Shown one piece after another: positions 17,693 to 25,996 of a stretch of DNA of 64,000 nt (positions are counted from its first letter, which is position 1; each line of letters starts with the position of its first letter). The DNA is from Pseudomonas viridiflava (GTDB taxonomy: Bacteria; Pseudomonadota; Gammaproteobacteria; Pseudomonadales; Pseudomonadaceae): positions 62,001 to 126,000 of the forward strand of contig NZ_UUOC01000023.1 in assembly GCF_900590755.1 (NCBI RefSeq), written 5' to 3'. The notes under the pieces were generated by a model. The model searched no databases. It was not told where the DNA came from and saw only the letters and a program-made list of their open reading frames with translations. A program made the translations under genes and the position numbers.

Positions 17693-18523
17693 TTACTTCC
17701 CGCCGTCAATCATCACATCAGCCACGGCCTGGCTTTCCAGGTTCCATTTCTTCAGGACGGCCTGGTACGAGCCGTCCTTGATGATCGTTTCCAGACCTTT
17801 GGCTACGTCGTCACGCACCTGCGTGTTGGCCTTGTCCACGGCGAAGCCGAAGTGGTGCAGGGACAGGGGTTCGCCGATCAGCACGTAAGTGTTGGGTTCC
17901 TGGCTCATCAGGTACTTCACGTATTCAGGGCCAAGCACCACGGCGGCGAGACGTTCCTGTTGCAGGTCAAGACGTGCCGCCGATGCACCGGCAGTGCCCT
18001 GCACGGTGGCGGCAGGTTTGCCTGCCGCTACGCAATCGCTGTCGTTCCAGGCCATGACTTCCGGGTAGTAATTGGTGGTGCGCGGGGTGCCGATGGCTTT
18101 GCCGCAGAAGGACACGGCGGTCGCGCCGACGCTGGTGTTCTTCACCGTGGTGAACATCTGCGCGCCGGTTTTCAGGTAGTCGACGAAGACCATGTCGGTG
18201 CGGCGTTTGGGCAGGTCGGTGATGGCGGTGCCGATCACGTCGATACGCCCGGTTTTCAGGCTGCTGGTCAGTTGCTCGAAGCTCATTTCTTCGAACTTGA
18301 TCTTGACCTTCATGGCCTTGCCCATGGCCTCAAACAGATCGATATTGACCCCCACACTTTTGTTGCTGGCCGGATCGCGGAATGACATGGGCGGGTAGGT
18401 CGCTTCGACTCCCACGGTCAGGGTGTCGCTGGACGCTGCAAAGGCGCTGCTACAGGTGGCGATGCCCAGGGTCAACAAGCCTGCGTTGATAAATGCACAA
18501 GCTTTTTTGCTCAAATCCAGCAT
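17693..18523 (-). CDS. Periplasmic amino-acid-type ABC substrate-binding protein
   Basis: A 276-residue protein with a signal peptide (about residues 1-29, ending SAFA) and the SBP_bac_3 family opening LTVGVEATYPPMSF. It has the typical ligand loop GVNIDLFEAMGKAM and the GRIDVIGTAITDLPKRR segment. The two cysteines in SFCGK and DSDCV are in the same relative places as in the other binding protein of this locus, so a disulfide is likely. No permease or ATPase accompanies it directly; it probably docks on the transporter encoded at 22.7-24.4 kb. Ligand unknown. Confidence 0.85.
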   Translation of the reverse strand: MLDLSKKACAFINAGLLTLGIATCSSAFAASSDTLTVGVEATYPPMSFRDPASNKSVGVNIDLFEAMGKAMKVKIKFEEMSFEQLTSSLKTGRIDVIGTAITDLPKRRTDMVFVDYLKTGAQMFTTVKNTSVGATAVSFCGKAIGTPRTTNYYPEVMAWNDSDCVAAGKPAATVQGTAGASAARLDLQQERLAAVVLGPEYVKYLMSQEPNTYVLIGEPLSLHHFGFAVDKANTQVRDDVAKGLETIIKDGSYQAVLKKWNLESQAVADVMIDGGK

Positions 18524-18562
18524 GGTTCTGTTCCTTACGTCAGGGATAAGGGCAGCAAGGCT

Positions 18563-19924
18563 TCAAGCGAAGCGCAAAAGGTCCAGCAACTCTTGTAGGT
18601 CTGTTATGTGTTGCAGATTCAGACACAACTCGCCCAGGTGTTCGGCCTGGGTGGCGGGCAGGGCGCGAACGGCCAGCGAGCTGTATTTCTGCCACAGCTC
18701 GGCATCGCCAATGGGATTGAGCGGACCGCCCAGCGGCGTCTTGATTTGCAGCGAAGCGCTGCGGCCGTCTTCGCAGGTGAGGGTCACAAAGGGCTCATCC
18801 AGCGGGGCCAGCGAGGTATCGACCTTCATTTGAATGCGCTGCATGAAAGCTGCAATGGCTGGCGATGTGCGCTGGTTTTCTTCATAGGCATCCAGCCCCG
18901 CGTGGCCCAGCAGGCAGCGTACTGCCAGGGCGTAAGGCAGGCTCATTTGTGCAGCGGCCAGGGTTTGGGTGTCGAGCCCGGCGCACATGTCCACCAGAAA
19001 CGCGCTGGCATTGACCTCGATTGACTGGACCTGATCGGCGCTGATGTGCAATTCGCTCAGCAGCTGGCCGATGGCGTCGATGGCCGAATGAGTGCCACGG
19101 CAGGCGGCGTAGGGCTTGATGGAGCAGCGGGTCAATTTCCAGACCACGCCCAGATCCTCGGTCAGAGCCTGAGGCTGGGCGGTGTCCTTGGCGAGGGTGC
19201 GCAAGAAGCCGCCCCACACGTCATCGAAAATCTGTGTCGGGCCTGTCATGTCTTCCCGGGCCAGCAACGCAGCCAGCACGCCGCCTTCAGCCGGGCGTCC
19301 CGCGTGGAGTTTTTTAGTGTCTGCGCCGTCGTGGATGAACGCCCATAACCCGCCGCTCATGCTCGCCGCCAGGCCCAATGCCGCGCCCGTCTGGCTTTCA
19401 TCGAGTTTGAGTAATCGTGCGCAAGCCGCTGCCGCGCCGAACACGCCACAGGTGCCGGTGGAATGCCAGCCGGCTTCGTTGTGGGGCGAATAACCACCGC
19501 AGGCTTCCAGCACCCGCCGGGCAACGTCGTAGCCGACGACCATGGCGGTAAGCAGTTCCTTGCCATCGGGCATCGGGTCGCACAACGGCAGCACCGCCAG
19601 CATGGCGGGCACCACCACTGCGCCGGAGTGATCGCAGCCGCCTGAGTCATCCAGTTCCAGCGCATGGGCGGCAATGCCGTTGATCAATGCAGCGTTACGC
19701 GCCGACAGCCCATAGTCAGCGCCCCAAATGCCCGATGCGCCTTCCGATTCACTGGCATTCATGGCCCGCAATGCGCGCTGGGTCAGCGGGGTTTGCGAAC
19801 CAGCCAATGCAGCGCCCAGGGTGTCGAGCAAATGCTGCTTGGCTTTGACGACCAGCGCTTCAGGCAGGTCGTCGAAGGTGGTGCGGCAGATGAACTGGCT
19901 GAGGGTTTGGACGGCGTTGGTCAT
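18563..19924 (-). CDS. MmgE/PrpD family protein
   Basis: A 453-residue protein of the MmgE/PrpD family (2-methylcitrate dehydratase, iminodisuccinate epimerase and relatives). Recognisable stretches are LLDTLGAALAGSQTP, HALELDDSGGCDHSGAVVVPA and WHSTGTCGVFGAAAACA, followed by KPYAACRGTHSAIDAI. The ATG at 19924 is chosen because the upstream frame runs through a REP element. PrpD proper sits in the propionate operon with prpB and prpC, which are absent here. The nearby ArgH-like lyase makes an epimerase or hydratase acting on an amino-dicarboxylate a better hypothesis. Cytosolic, no signal peptide. Confidence 0.85.
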   Translation of the reverse strand: MTNAVQTLSQFICRTTFDDLPEALVVKAKQHLLDTLGAALAGSQTPLTQRALRAMNASESEGASGIWGADYGLSARNAALINGIAAHALELDDSGGCDHSGAVVVPAMLAVLPLCDPMPDGKELLTAMVVGYDVARRVLEACGGYSPHNEAGWHSTGTCGVFGAAAACARLLKLDESQTGAALGLAASMSGGLWAFIHDGADTKKLHAGRPAEGGVLAALLAREDMTGPTQIFDDVWGGFLRTLAKDTAQPQALTEDLGVVWKLTRCSIKPYAACRGTHSAIDAIGQLLSELHISADQVQSIEVNASAFLVDMCAGLDTQTLAAAQMSLPYALAVRCLLGHAGLDAYEENQRTSPAIAAFMQRIQMKVDTSLAPLDEPFVTLTCEDGRSASLQIKTPLGGPLNPIGDAELWQKYSSLAVRALPATQAEHLGELCLNLQHITDLQELLDLLRFA

Positions 19925-19957
19925 GTCATGGTTCTCATAAGGGGCTAACGCTATTTC

Positions 19958-20031
19958 TGTAGGAGCTGCCGAAGGCTGCGAAAGCATTGTTTCTGACACA
20001 CCGCAATTCGCAGCCTTCGGCAGCTCCTACA
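19958..20031. repeat. REP/BIME inverted pair (GGAGCTGCCGAAGGCTGCGAA type)
   Basis: A facing pair between the deacetylase gene and the MmgE/PrpD gene, within the minus-strand series. Confidence 0.9.
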
Positions 20032-20055
20032 GGATCAGCGTATGGCTTCGTGTTC

Positions 20056-20958
20056 TCAGCCTTCCAGGCAGTGGTAATGCCGCTCAAACACCGCAGCCGG
20101 GTGGTCTTCGGGGGTGGTGTTGTGGTTGTCGGCCCACCAATCGGCGACTTCTTCGGCGGTGGCGAACCACACGTCCGGTTGGGCCTTGAGCCAGGTCAGC
20201 AGCTCCAGCAGCAAGCCGCTACGGCCCACGGTGCCGAGGGTTTCCGGGTGCAGGCGCAACACGTAGCACAGGCCGAAGCGATGAAAGCCATTGAAATCGT
20301 GCTGCCAGTTTTTCAGCACTTCGGCGTATGAGCCTATCCGTGCCTGGCTAACCGGCACCGCAGGCGCAAGGTTGAAGGCGAAGTACGGCTCGTCTTCCAG
20401 CTCGCAATGCAGCGGCAGCTCAACCAGCCGTGGCGCGTCGGCGGTGGCGGCGGGGTGCATATAAGGCAGGTCGTCCCCCGACCAGGATGACGACCAGCTG
20501 ATGCCTTCAGCGCGTAACGCATCAGTGAAACCCGGCGCATAACTGCCCGCAGGCGCACGAAAGCCGCTGGGCCGTTGGCCGGTCATGTCGGCTATCACCT
20601 GGCAGCCTTGCTTGAGCGAAGCGTGCTGGGCGGCAAGATCGAGCTTGGAAAAATCTTCGTGACGGTACCCCGCGCAGGCGATTTCGTGACCTGCTGCATG
20701 GATCGCCTGCACCACTTGCGGGTTTTCCTCGGCGACGATGCCGGGGATGCACCAGGTCGATGGCAGTTGCTGGTCAGCAAGAATCTGCAACACCCGCTGC
20801 ACGCCGCGAGTGGTGCCGTAGCGCCACACCGACAGGCTCTTGTCACGACCGGCAATGGCCGGGACCTGAGTGAGAATGCCGTGAATGTCGTTGTAATCGA
20901 TGGTGATCACCACCGCGCAACGGTAGGGCGTTGGCCAGACGCTGGTCGGTTCAGTCAT
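20056..20958 (-). CDS. Polysaccharide-deacetylase-family protein, active-site His missing
   Basis: A 300-residue cytosolic NodB-homology protein of the PuuE/HP0310-like type. It retains D21 (TIDYND), the second histidine H100, the FRAPAG motif and the late LHP motif. The first metal-binding histidine of the HxxxH pair is alanine (A96 in CAGYRH); its neighbour paralogue has HGYRH there. It may be an inactive partner or use different chemistry. The start at 20958 has a strong ribosome binding site (AAGGAG) and overlaps the end of the upstream paralogue gene by eight bases, indicating coupled translation. Confidence 0.85.
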   Translation of the reverse strand: MTEPTSVWPTPYRCAVVITIDYNDIHGILTQVPAIAGRDKSLSVWRYGTTRGVQRVLQILADQQLPSTWCIPGIVAEENPQVVQAIHAAGHEIACAGYRHEDFSKLDLAAQHASLKQGCQVIADMTGQRPSGFRAPAGSYAPGFTDALRAEGISWSSSWSGDDLPYMHPAATADAPRLVELPLHCELEDEPYFAFNLAPAVPVSQARIGSYAEVLKNWQHDFNGFHRFGLCYVLRLHPETLGTVGRSGLLLELLTWLKAQPDVWFATAEEVADWWADNHNTTPEDHPAAVFERHYHCLEG

Positions 20959-21799
20959 GGCGATGCTCCTTGAGCCAGAAGTTGGCGACGTCGTTGCAGG
21001 TCGCAAACCAGACGTCCGGCTGGCTGTGCATGTGTTCCAGAAAGCGCTCCAGAATACCGATGCGTCCCGGTTTGCCGCTGATCTTGGGATGGAACAGCGT
21101 GGTCATGCACAGGCCTTCGCGGTAGGTGCCGTCGAACTCGCGGCACCAGTTGTCCAGGGTCTGGTCGTAGCTGGCGATACGGTCCAGCCCGGCCGGGTAA
21201 TTCGGCGCGCGGGTGTAGGCCAGTGAGGCGTAATCATCCAGTTCCCAGCGCCCGGGGATTTCAACCAGGCCGTCGGGCTGGCCGGGCACTTCGATGAAAT
21301 ACGGGCGGTCATCGCCGCGCATGCTGCTGGAATAGGTGACACCGCAGTCCATGAGCAGGGCAGGGGTTTCTTTATGCCAGTCGCCCGAAGGCGTGCGGAA
21401 ACCCGTGGCGGTGATGCCCAGGTAACGCTTGAAAATATCGGCGCTGATCTTCATGACCTCGCGCTGGGCGGGCAGATCAAGGGCGAAAAAGGATTCGTGG
21501 CGATAGCCGTGATAAGCCACTTCGTGGCCGTGTTCGAGAATTGCCTGACACTGGCGCGGCCAGTTCTCGACAACCCAGGCCGGGACGAAAAATGTCGCCG
21601 GTGTGGCGTGAGCCTTGAGCATGTCCAGCAGGCGGGGCAGGGCGCGATACGGGCCGTAGCCGCCGAAGGTGAAGTATTCCGGTTTCTGCCAGATCGAGCC
21701 GTCGAGCATCGCGGCACCGGTCGGCCCGTCCAGATCGAAAGCCAGGGCGACGCTGGCGCGAGCGTTGCCGGGCCAGCGCAGATCATTGGTGGCGAACAT
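20951..21799 (-). CDS. Polysaccharide-deacetylase-family protein (PuuE-like)
   Basis: A 282-residue NodB-homology protein without signal peptide. The metal site looks intact: D22 in AFDLDGPT and H97/H101 in HGYRH, with FRTPSGDW and the late FHP motif. This cytosolic subgroup includes PuuE allantoinase and related amide hydrolases that do not act on polymers. It lies in the gene series with the amino-acid ABC transporter and the ArgH-like lyase, so hydrolysis of an N-acyl or ring amide of an imported amino acid is more likely than polysaccharide deacetylation. It may pair with the divergent paralogue translated from the overlapping downstream gene. Confidence 0.85.
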   Translation of the reverse strand: MFATNDLRWPGNARASVALAFDLDGPTGAAMLDGSIWQKPEYFTFGGYGPYRALPRLLDMLKAHATPATFFVPAWVVENWPRQCQAILEHGHEVAYHGYRHESFFALDLPAQREVMKISADIFKRYLGITATGFRTPSGDWHKETPALLMDCGVTYSSSMRGDDRPYFIEVPGQPDGLVEIPGRWELDDYASLAYTRAPNYPAGLDRIASYDQTLDNWCREFDGTYREGLCMTTLFHPKISGKPGRIGILERFLEHMHSQPDVWFATCNDVANFWLKEHRHD

Positions 21800-21828
21800 G
21801 CGAGTCTCCAGAGGAACGTCTAAGCGTT

Positions 21829-21856
21829 GCCCGCCCTGGCTTGCGTCAGGGCGGGC
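21829..21856 (-). promoter_or_regulatory. Strong intra-operon hairpin after the binding-protein gene
   Basis: A perfect 10-bp stem GCCCGCCCTG/CAGGGCGGGC with an 8-nt loop lies between the binding-protein gene and the deacetylase genes. No T tract follows. Such hairpins commonly protect the upstream mRNA end, giving more binding protein than downstream enzyme. Confidence 0.65.
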
Positions 21857-21876
21857 GCTCTACTGCACTGTCCGGC

Positions 21877-22713
21877 TTATTTGGCGCCGTTCAGGACCGC
21901 TTCTTTGACTGCGCCGTTCTTGAGCTGCCACTTGTCGAGGATCTGCTCGTAAGCGCCGTCTTTGATCATGTCGTTGAGGGTGGCGATGATCGCCGCGCTC
22001 AGCTCAGGATTGTTCTTGGCAACACCCAGGCCGGTCAGCTGACGGGACAATGGCTCGCCCAGCACTTTGAACACACCTGGCTCCTGGCCCTGGATGTACG
22101 GCAGGGTTTCGCTGCCTTGCACGGCGGCGTCCAGACGCGATTGACGCAGCTGTGCACGGGCGTCGGCGCTGCCTTCGGTGCCGACGACGGTGATCGCCGG
22201 TTTGCCTTTGGCCACGCAGTTCACGTCACTCCACTTGGCGATTTCCACCGGGAAAGTGGTGCGGCGGCTGGTGCCGATTTTCTTGCCGCACATGTCGTCG
22301 ACGCTCTTCAAATCCTTCTGGGATTCGAGGGTGTAGAACTGTGGGCCGGTGCTGAAGTAGTCGACGAAATCGACAGTCTGCTGGCGCTCAGGGGTGTCGG
22401 TCATGCCCGACAGCACGATGTCGATACGGTTGGTGGCCAAGCCGCTGACCATTTGTTCGAACGCGGTTTCCTGCCATTTGATTTCCAGGCCCAGACGCTT
22501 GGCAATCTCGGTGCCCAGGTCGTAGTCGACGCCGGTCAGTTTGCCGGTGGCCGGGTCCTTGAAGTCCATCGGCGGATAGTTAGGCGCGATGCCGGCCGAG
22601 ATGTAGCCTTTTTCCTTGATGGATTTTGGCAGTGCGTGGGTGTCTGCTGCCCAGCTCGAAACCGAAATCAGGGCGGACAGTACGGCGGTAGCGGTCAGTG
22701 CGAAAGTTTTCAA
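21877..22713 (-). CDS. Periplasmic amino-acid-type ABC substrate-binding protein
   Basis: A 278-residue SBP_bac_3 protein with signal peptide (cleavage near SSWA, residues 20-23). The domain opens with ISAGIAPNYPPMDF and contains GVDYDLGTEIAKRLGL and RIDIVLSGMTDTPERQQ. Two cysteines (DDMCGKK and DVNCVAK) correspond to those of the second binding protein at 17.7 kb. It is directly followed by the ATPase gene upstream in transcription order, so it is the main binding protein of this transporter. Ligand probably an amino acid or derivative. Confidence 0.88.
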   Translation of the reverse strand: MKTFALTATAVLSALISVSSWAADTHALPKSIKEKGYISAGIAPNYPPMDFKDPATGKLTGVDYDLGTEIAKRLGLEIKWQETAFEQMVSGLATNRIDIVLSGMTDTPERQQTVDFVDYFSTGPQFYTLESQKDLKSVDDMCGKKIGTSRRTTFPVEIAKWSDVNCVAKGKPAITVVGTEGSADARAQLRQSRLDAAVQGSETLPYIQGQEPGVFKVLGEPLSRQLTGLGVAKNNPELSAAIIATLNDMIKDGAYEQILDKWQLKNGAVKEAVLNGAK

Positions 22714-22738
22714 TCGGACATCCTCAAAGGGTTTGATT

Positions 22739-23509
22739 TCAGTTCAACACGGCAGCAATAAAATCCTGGGTACGCTGGTTGCGCGGGTTCATCAGCACGT
22801 CTTCCGGTGCGCCCGTCTCAATGATTTGCCCTGCGTCCATAAACACCACGCGGTTGGCGACTTCACGGGCAAAGCCCAGTTCGTGGGTCACCACGACCAT
22901 GGTCATGCCGCTTTTCGCCAGGTCACGCATCACCGACAGCACTTCCCCGACCAGCTCCGGGTCCAGGGCCGACGTCGGCTCATCGAACAGCATCAGTTTG
23001 GGCCGCATCGCCAAGGCGCGAGCAATCGCTACCCTTTGCTGTTGACCACCGGAAAGCTCTATGGGATAGGCATTGGCTTTGGATTCCAGGCCCACGCGCT
23101 TGAGCAACTCCATGGCCAGCTCACGGCAATCTTCCACCGGCTGGCGCAAGACTTGCGACGGCCCTTCGATGATGTTTTCCAGCACGGTCATGTGCGCAAA
23201 CAGGTTGAAGCGCTGGAACACCATGCCGGTCTTGAGGCGTTGTTTGGCGATCTGTACGTCGCTCAGTTCCACCAGCTTGTGGCCGTCGGTGCGGAAACCA
23301 AGGATTTCGTCATCGACCCACAGGCCGCCTTCATCGACTTTTTCCAGTTGGTTGATGCAGCGCAGCAGGGTGCTCTTGCCCGAGCCCGACGGGCCGATGA
23401 TGCACAGCACCTCGCCGTGGGGGATTTCCAGATTCACGTTCTTGAGCGCCTGGAAGTCGCCGAAGAACTTGTTCACGTCTACTGCTTTGACGATGTTCAA
23501 CATGTTCAT
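22739..23509 (-). CDS. Amino-acid-type ABC transporter ATP-binding protein
   Basis: A 256-residue ATPase of the polar amino acid uptake family (HisP/GlnQ-like). Walker A is [13 protein letters not shown], the signature is [15 protein letters not shown], Walker B is [14 protein letters not shown] and the switch histidine is in [13 protein letters not shown]. It lies three bases after the permease gene and before the binding protein. It energises import through the permease encoded next to it. Confidence 0.93.
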   Translation of the reverse strand: MNMLNIVKAVDVNKFFGDFQALKNVNLEIPHGEVLCIIGPSGSGKSTLLRCINQLEKVDEGGLWVDDEILGFRTDGHKLVELSDVQIAKQRLKTGMVFQRFNLFAHMTVLENIIEGPSQVLRQPVEDCRELAMELLKRVGLESKANAYPIELSGGQQQRVAIARALAMRPKLMLFDEPTSALDPELVGEVLSVMRDLAKSGMTMVVVTHELGFAREVANRVVFMDAGQIIETGAPEDVLMNPRNQRTQDFIAAVLN

Positions 23510-23512
23510 TCC

Positions 23513-24388
23513 TCAGTTACGTTTGCCAGCGCCACGGGCGAAGCGTTTTTCCAGTCGGCTCTGACCGAAGGTCAGGATGGTCACCACCGCCAGGTACCAG
23601 ATACCGGCCACGATCAGCAGCTCCATGACGCGGGCGTTGGCGTAGTAGATGTTCTGGGCGTTGTGCAGCAGTTCCGAGTACTGAATCACGCTGGCCAGGC
23701 TGGTCATTTTCACCATGCCGATGAATTCGTTGCTGACCGGCGGAATGATGATGCGCATGGCCTGCGGCAGGATGATCCGGCGCAGCGCCTGCAAGCGCGG
23801 CATGCCGATGGCCTTGGCCGCTTCGTACTGGCCGGTGTCCACCGACAACAGCCCGGCACGCACCACTTCAGCGGTGTAGGCACCCTGGTTGATGCCCAGA
23901 CCCAGCAGCGCAGCGGCGAACGGGGTAATCACTTCAACGGTCTTGAACTCGAACAGACCGGGAATGCCCAGGGTCGGGAAGATCAGCGCCAGGTTGAACC
24001 ACAGCAGCAACTGAAGAATCAGCGGCGTGCCCCGGAACAGCCAGGTGTAACCCTGCGCGACATAACGCAGCAGCGGGTTCTGCGACATGCGCATCACCGC
24101 CACCACCACACCGAGCACCACCCCCAGCGCCATGGCCAGGATCGACATGGTGATGGTGTTCAACAGGCCGAACATGATCGATTCAGCGGTCAGAAACTGC
24201 CGCACGAAGCCCCATTCGATATTGCCGTTGATGAAGGCATGAACCAGCCCGATCAACATCACCACGATCACGGTCGCGGCTGCGTAGCGGCCGAAGTAGC
24301 GACGCGGGACGACCTTGTACGTCGAGATGTCGTACTTGGCGGCAAGTGAAGCGCGCTCGGCGCTTGCTGATGCTTGAGTCTTTGACAT
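23513..24388 (-). CDS. Amino-acid-type ABC transporter permease
   Basis: A 291-residue membrane protein with a cytosolic N-terminal extension of about 30 residues, about six membrane helices and the EAA motif for ATPase docking (YEAAKAIGMPRLQALRRIILPQA). Only one permease gene is present, so it probably works as a homodimer. It is flanked by the ArgH-like lyase gene (26 bases upstream) and the ATPase gene. Confidence 0.92.
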   Translation of the reverse strand: MSKTQASASAERASLAAKYDISTYKVVPRRYFGRYAAATVIVVMLIGLVHAFINGNIEWGFVRQFLTAESIMFGLLNTITMSILAMALGVVLGVVVAVMRMSQNPLLRYVAQGYTWLFRGTPLILQLLLWFNLALIFPTLGIPGLFEFKTVEVITPFAAALLGLGINQGAYTAEVVRAGLLSVDTGQYEAAKAIGMPRLQALRRIILPQAMRIIIPPVSNEFIGMVKMTSLASVIQYSELLHNAQNIYYANARVMELLIVAGIWYLAVVTILTFGQSRLEKRFARGAGKRN

Positions 24389-24414
24389 GGAGTATTCCTC
24401 AGTGGATCAGCGAA

Positions 24415-25842
24415 TCAGCCGCGCGGACCTGCGTAGTCCAGTGCCCATTTTTCCTGTGCGACCATCTGTTGCTTGAAGCGCTCGATCTGCTCGGCAACCC
24501 GCACCGGCGATGTCCCGCCCCAACCGCTGCGCGCAGCCAGTGCAGCTTCCAGGGTCAGCGCGTCGAGCACTTCAGGGGTCAGGCGTGCATCAGTGTCAGC
24601 CAACTGCTGGGTGCTGAGTTCTTCCAGACCAATGTTGTTCTCTTCGCACAGCTGAACCAGCTGGCCGGTGATCTCGTGTGCTTCCTTGAACGGCACGCCG
24701 CGCACCGCCAGCCAGTCGGCCACTTCAGTGGCGAGGGTGAAGCCCAGTGGGGCCTGACGCAGCAATTCGTCGGCGCGCACTTTCATGGTCTCGACCATGC
24801 CGGCGAAGGCAGGCAGCACCAGATGCACGGTTTCCAGGGTGTCGAGAATCGCGTGTTTGTCTTCGCTCAAGTCGCGGTTGTAAGACAGCGGCTGAGCCTT
24901 GAGCACGGCCAGAATGCCGGTCAGGCTGCCGATCAGTCGGCCTGATTTGCCACGGGCCAGCTCGGCGATATCCGGGTTCTTTTTCTGCGGCATGATCGAG
25001 CTGCCGGTGGCGTAGCCGTCGTCCAGCTCAACCCAGCGGAATTGACGCGAAGTCCACAGGCAGAACTCTTCGGCCAGGCGCGAGATGTTGATGCCCAGCA
25101 TGCTGCTGCAGAACAGGAACTCGGCAACGTGGTCGCGGCTGGCGACGGCGTCGATGGAGTTTTCGCATGGGCCGCTATAGCCCATCTCGGCTGCTGAACG
25201 CTGTGGGTCGCGGGCGATGGCGGAACCTGCCAGTGCGGCGGCGCCCAGTGGCGACAGGCTGAAGCGTTTGTCCCAGTCTTGCAGGCGCTGGATGTCGCGA
25301 TGAATTGCCTGAGCGTGAGCCATCAAGTGGTGGGCGAAAACAATAGGCTGCGCCTGTTGCAGGTGAGTGAAGCCCGGCGCGATGGTGTTGATGTGTTGCT
25401 CGGCTTGCGACACCAGGGCTTTCTGCAACTCAAGAATTGCCAGGGTCATGACCCGCACCTGATCACGCAGGAACAGACGCATGTCGTTGGCGGATTGGTC
25501 GTTGCGCGAACGGCCCGCACGCAGCTTGCCGCCCAGGGTGCCGAGGCGTTCGGTGAGCAGGCGCTCGATGAACGTGTGTACGTCTTCGTCGGCGGCGATC
25601 GGCTCGATGCTGCCAGCGGCGAAGTCGACGTCGATGCTGCGCAGGGCTTCGATGATGCGTGCGGTTTCGTCAGCGTCCAGCAGGCCTGCGCGGTTCAATT
25701 CATTGGCATGAGCCTTAGAGCCCGCGATGTCATATGGCGTCAGGCGAAAGTAGGCGCGTGGGGAGCGGGACAGGTTGGCCATGGCTTCGGCCGGGCCGGT
25801 TTTGAAGCGCGCGCCCCAGAGGCGATCAGTTGCATCAGACAT
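24415..25842 (-). CDS. argH: Argininosuccinate lyase-like C-N lyase (ArgH family)
   Basis: A 475-residue member of the fumarase/aspartase superfamily. Visible motifs are AGRSRNDQSAND (about residues 109-120), THLQQAQP with T159-H160, and the superfamily signature GSSIMPQKKNP at 280-290, so the fold and catalytic serine are intact. The start at 25842 has a good ribosome binding site (GGAGAATTTAT). It differs clearly from the housekeeping Pseudomonas ArgH as I remember it and looks closer to ArgH forms of other phyla. Because it heads an operon with an amino-acid transporter, deacetylases and an MmgE/PrpD protein, it is probably not the arginine-biosynthesis enzyme. Relatives in this family include EDDS and iminodisuccinate lyases, which release fumarate. 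Confidence 0.82.
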   Translation of the reverse strand: MSDATDRLWGARFKTGPAEAMANLSRSPRAYFRLTPYDIAGSKAHANELNRAGLLDADETARIIEALRSIDVDFAAGSIEPIAADEDVHTFIERLLTERLGTLGGKLRAGRSRNDQSANDMRLFLRDQVRVMTLAILELQKALVSQAEQHINTIAPGFTHLQQAQPIVFAHHLMAHAQAIHRDIQRLQDWDKRFSLSPLGAAALAGSAIARDPQRSAAEMGYSGPCENSIDAVASRDHVAEFLFCSSMLGINISRLAEEFCLWTSRQFRWVELDDGYATGSSIMPQKKNPDIAELARGKSGRLIGSLTGILAVLKAQPLSYNRDLSEDKHAILDTLETVHLVLPAFAGMVETMKVRADELLRQAPLGFTLATEVADWLAVRGVPFKEAHEITGQLVQLCEENNIGLEELSTQQLADTDARLTPEVLDALTLEAALAARSGWGGTSPVRVAEQIERFKQQMVAQEKWALDYAGPRG

Positions 25843-25996
25843 ATAAATTCTCCGTTGGCACGTGGATTGCTCAAACCCATTCAGTGTGATGTGAAGATCA
25901 CAGAGCGAGCAGTGATTAAGTCGGCTTGCAAATAACCTTGAATCGATCAATTGAGAGGGATACTAGGAAAAACCTACGAGTGGGGAAATGTTTTAA

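Noticed and set aside
17568..17709. N-terminal extension of the quinone oxidoreductase, and similar extensions at 3407-3545 and 19924-19999
   Set aside because: These codons fall within REP elements (recurring AAAGCE- or PSAAPT-like peptide strings), and good internal starts match the families.
18563..19924. Assignment of the MmgE/PrpD gene as prpD of the methylcitrate cycle
   Set aside because: No prpB, prpC, acnD or prpF nearby; the neighbours are an amino-acid transporter, deacetylase-like proteins and an ArgH-like lyase.
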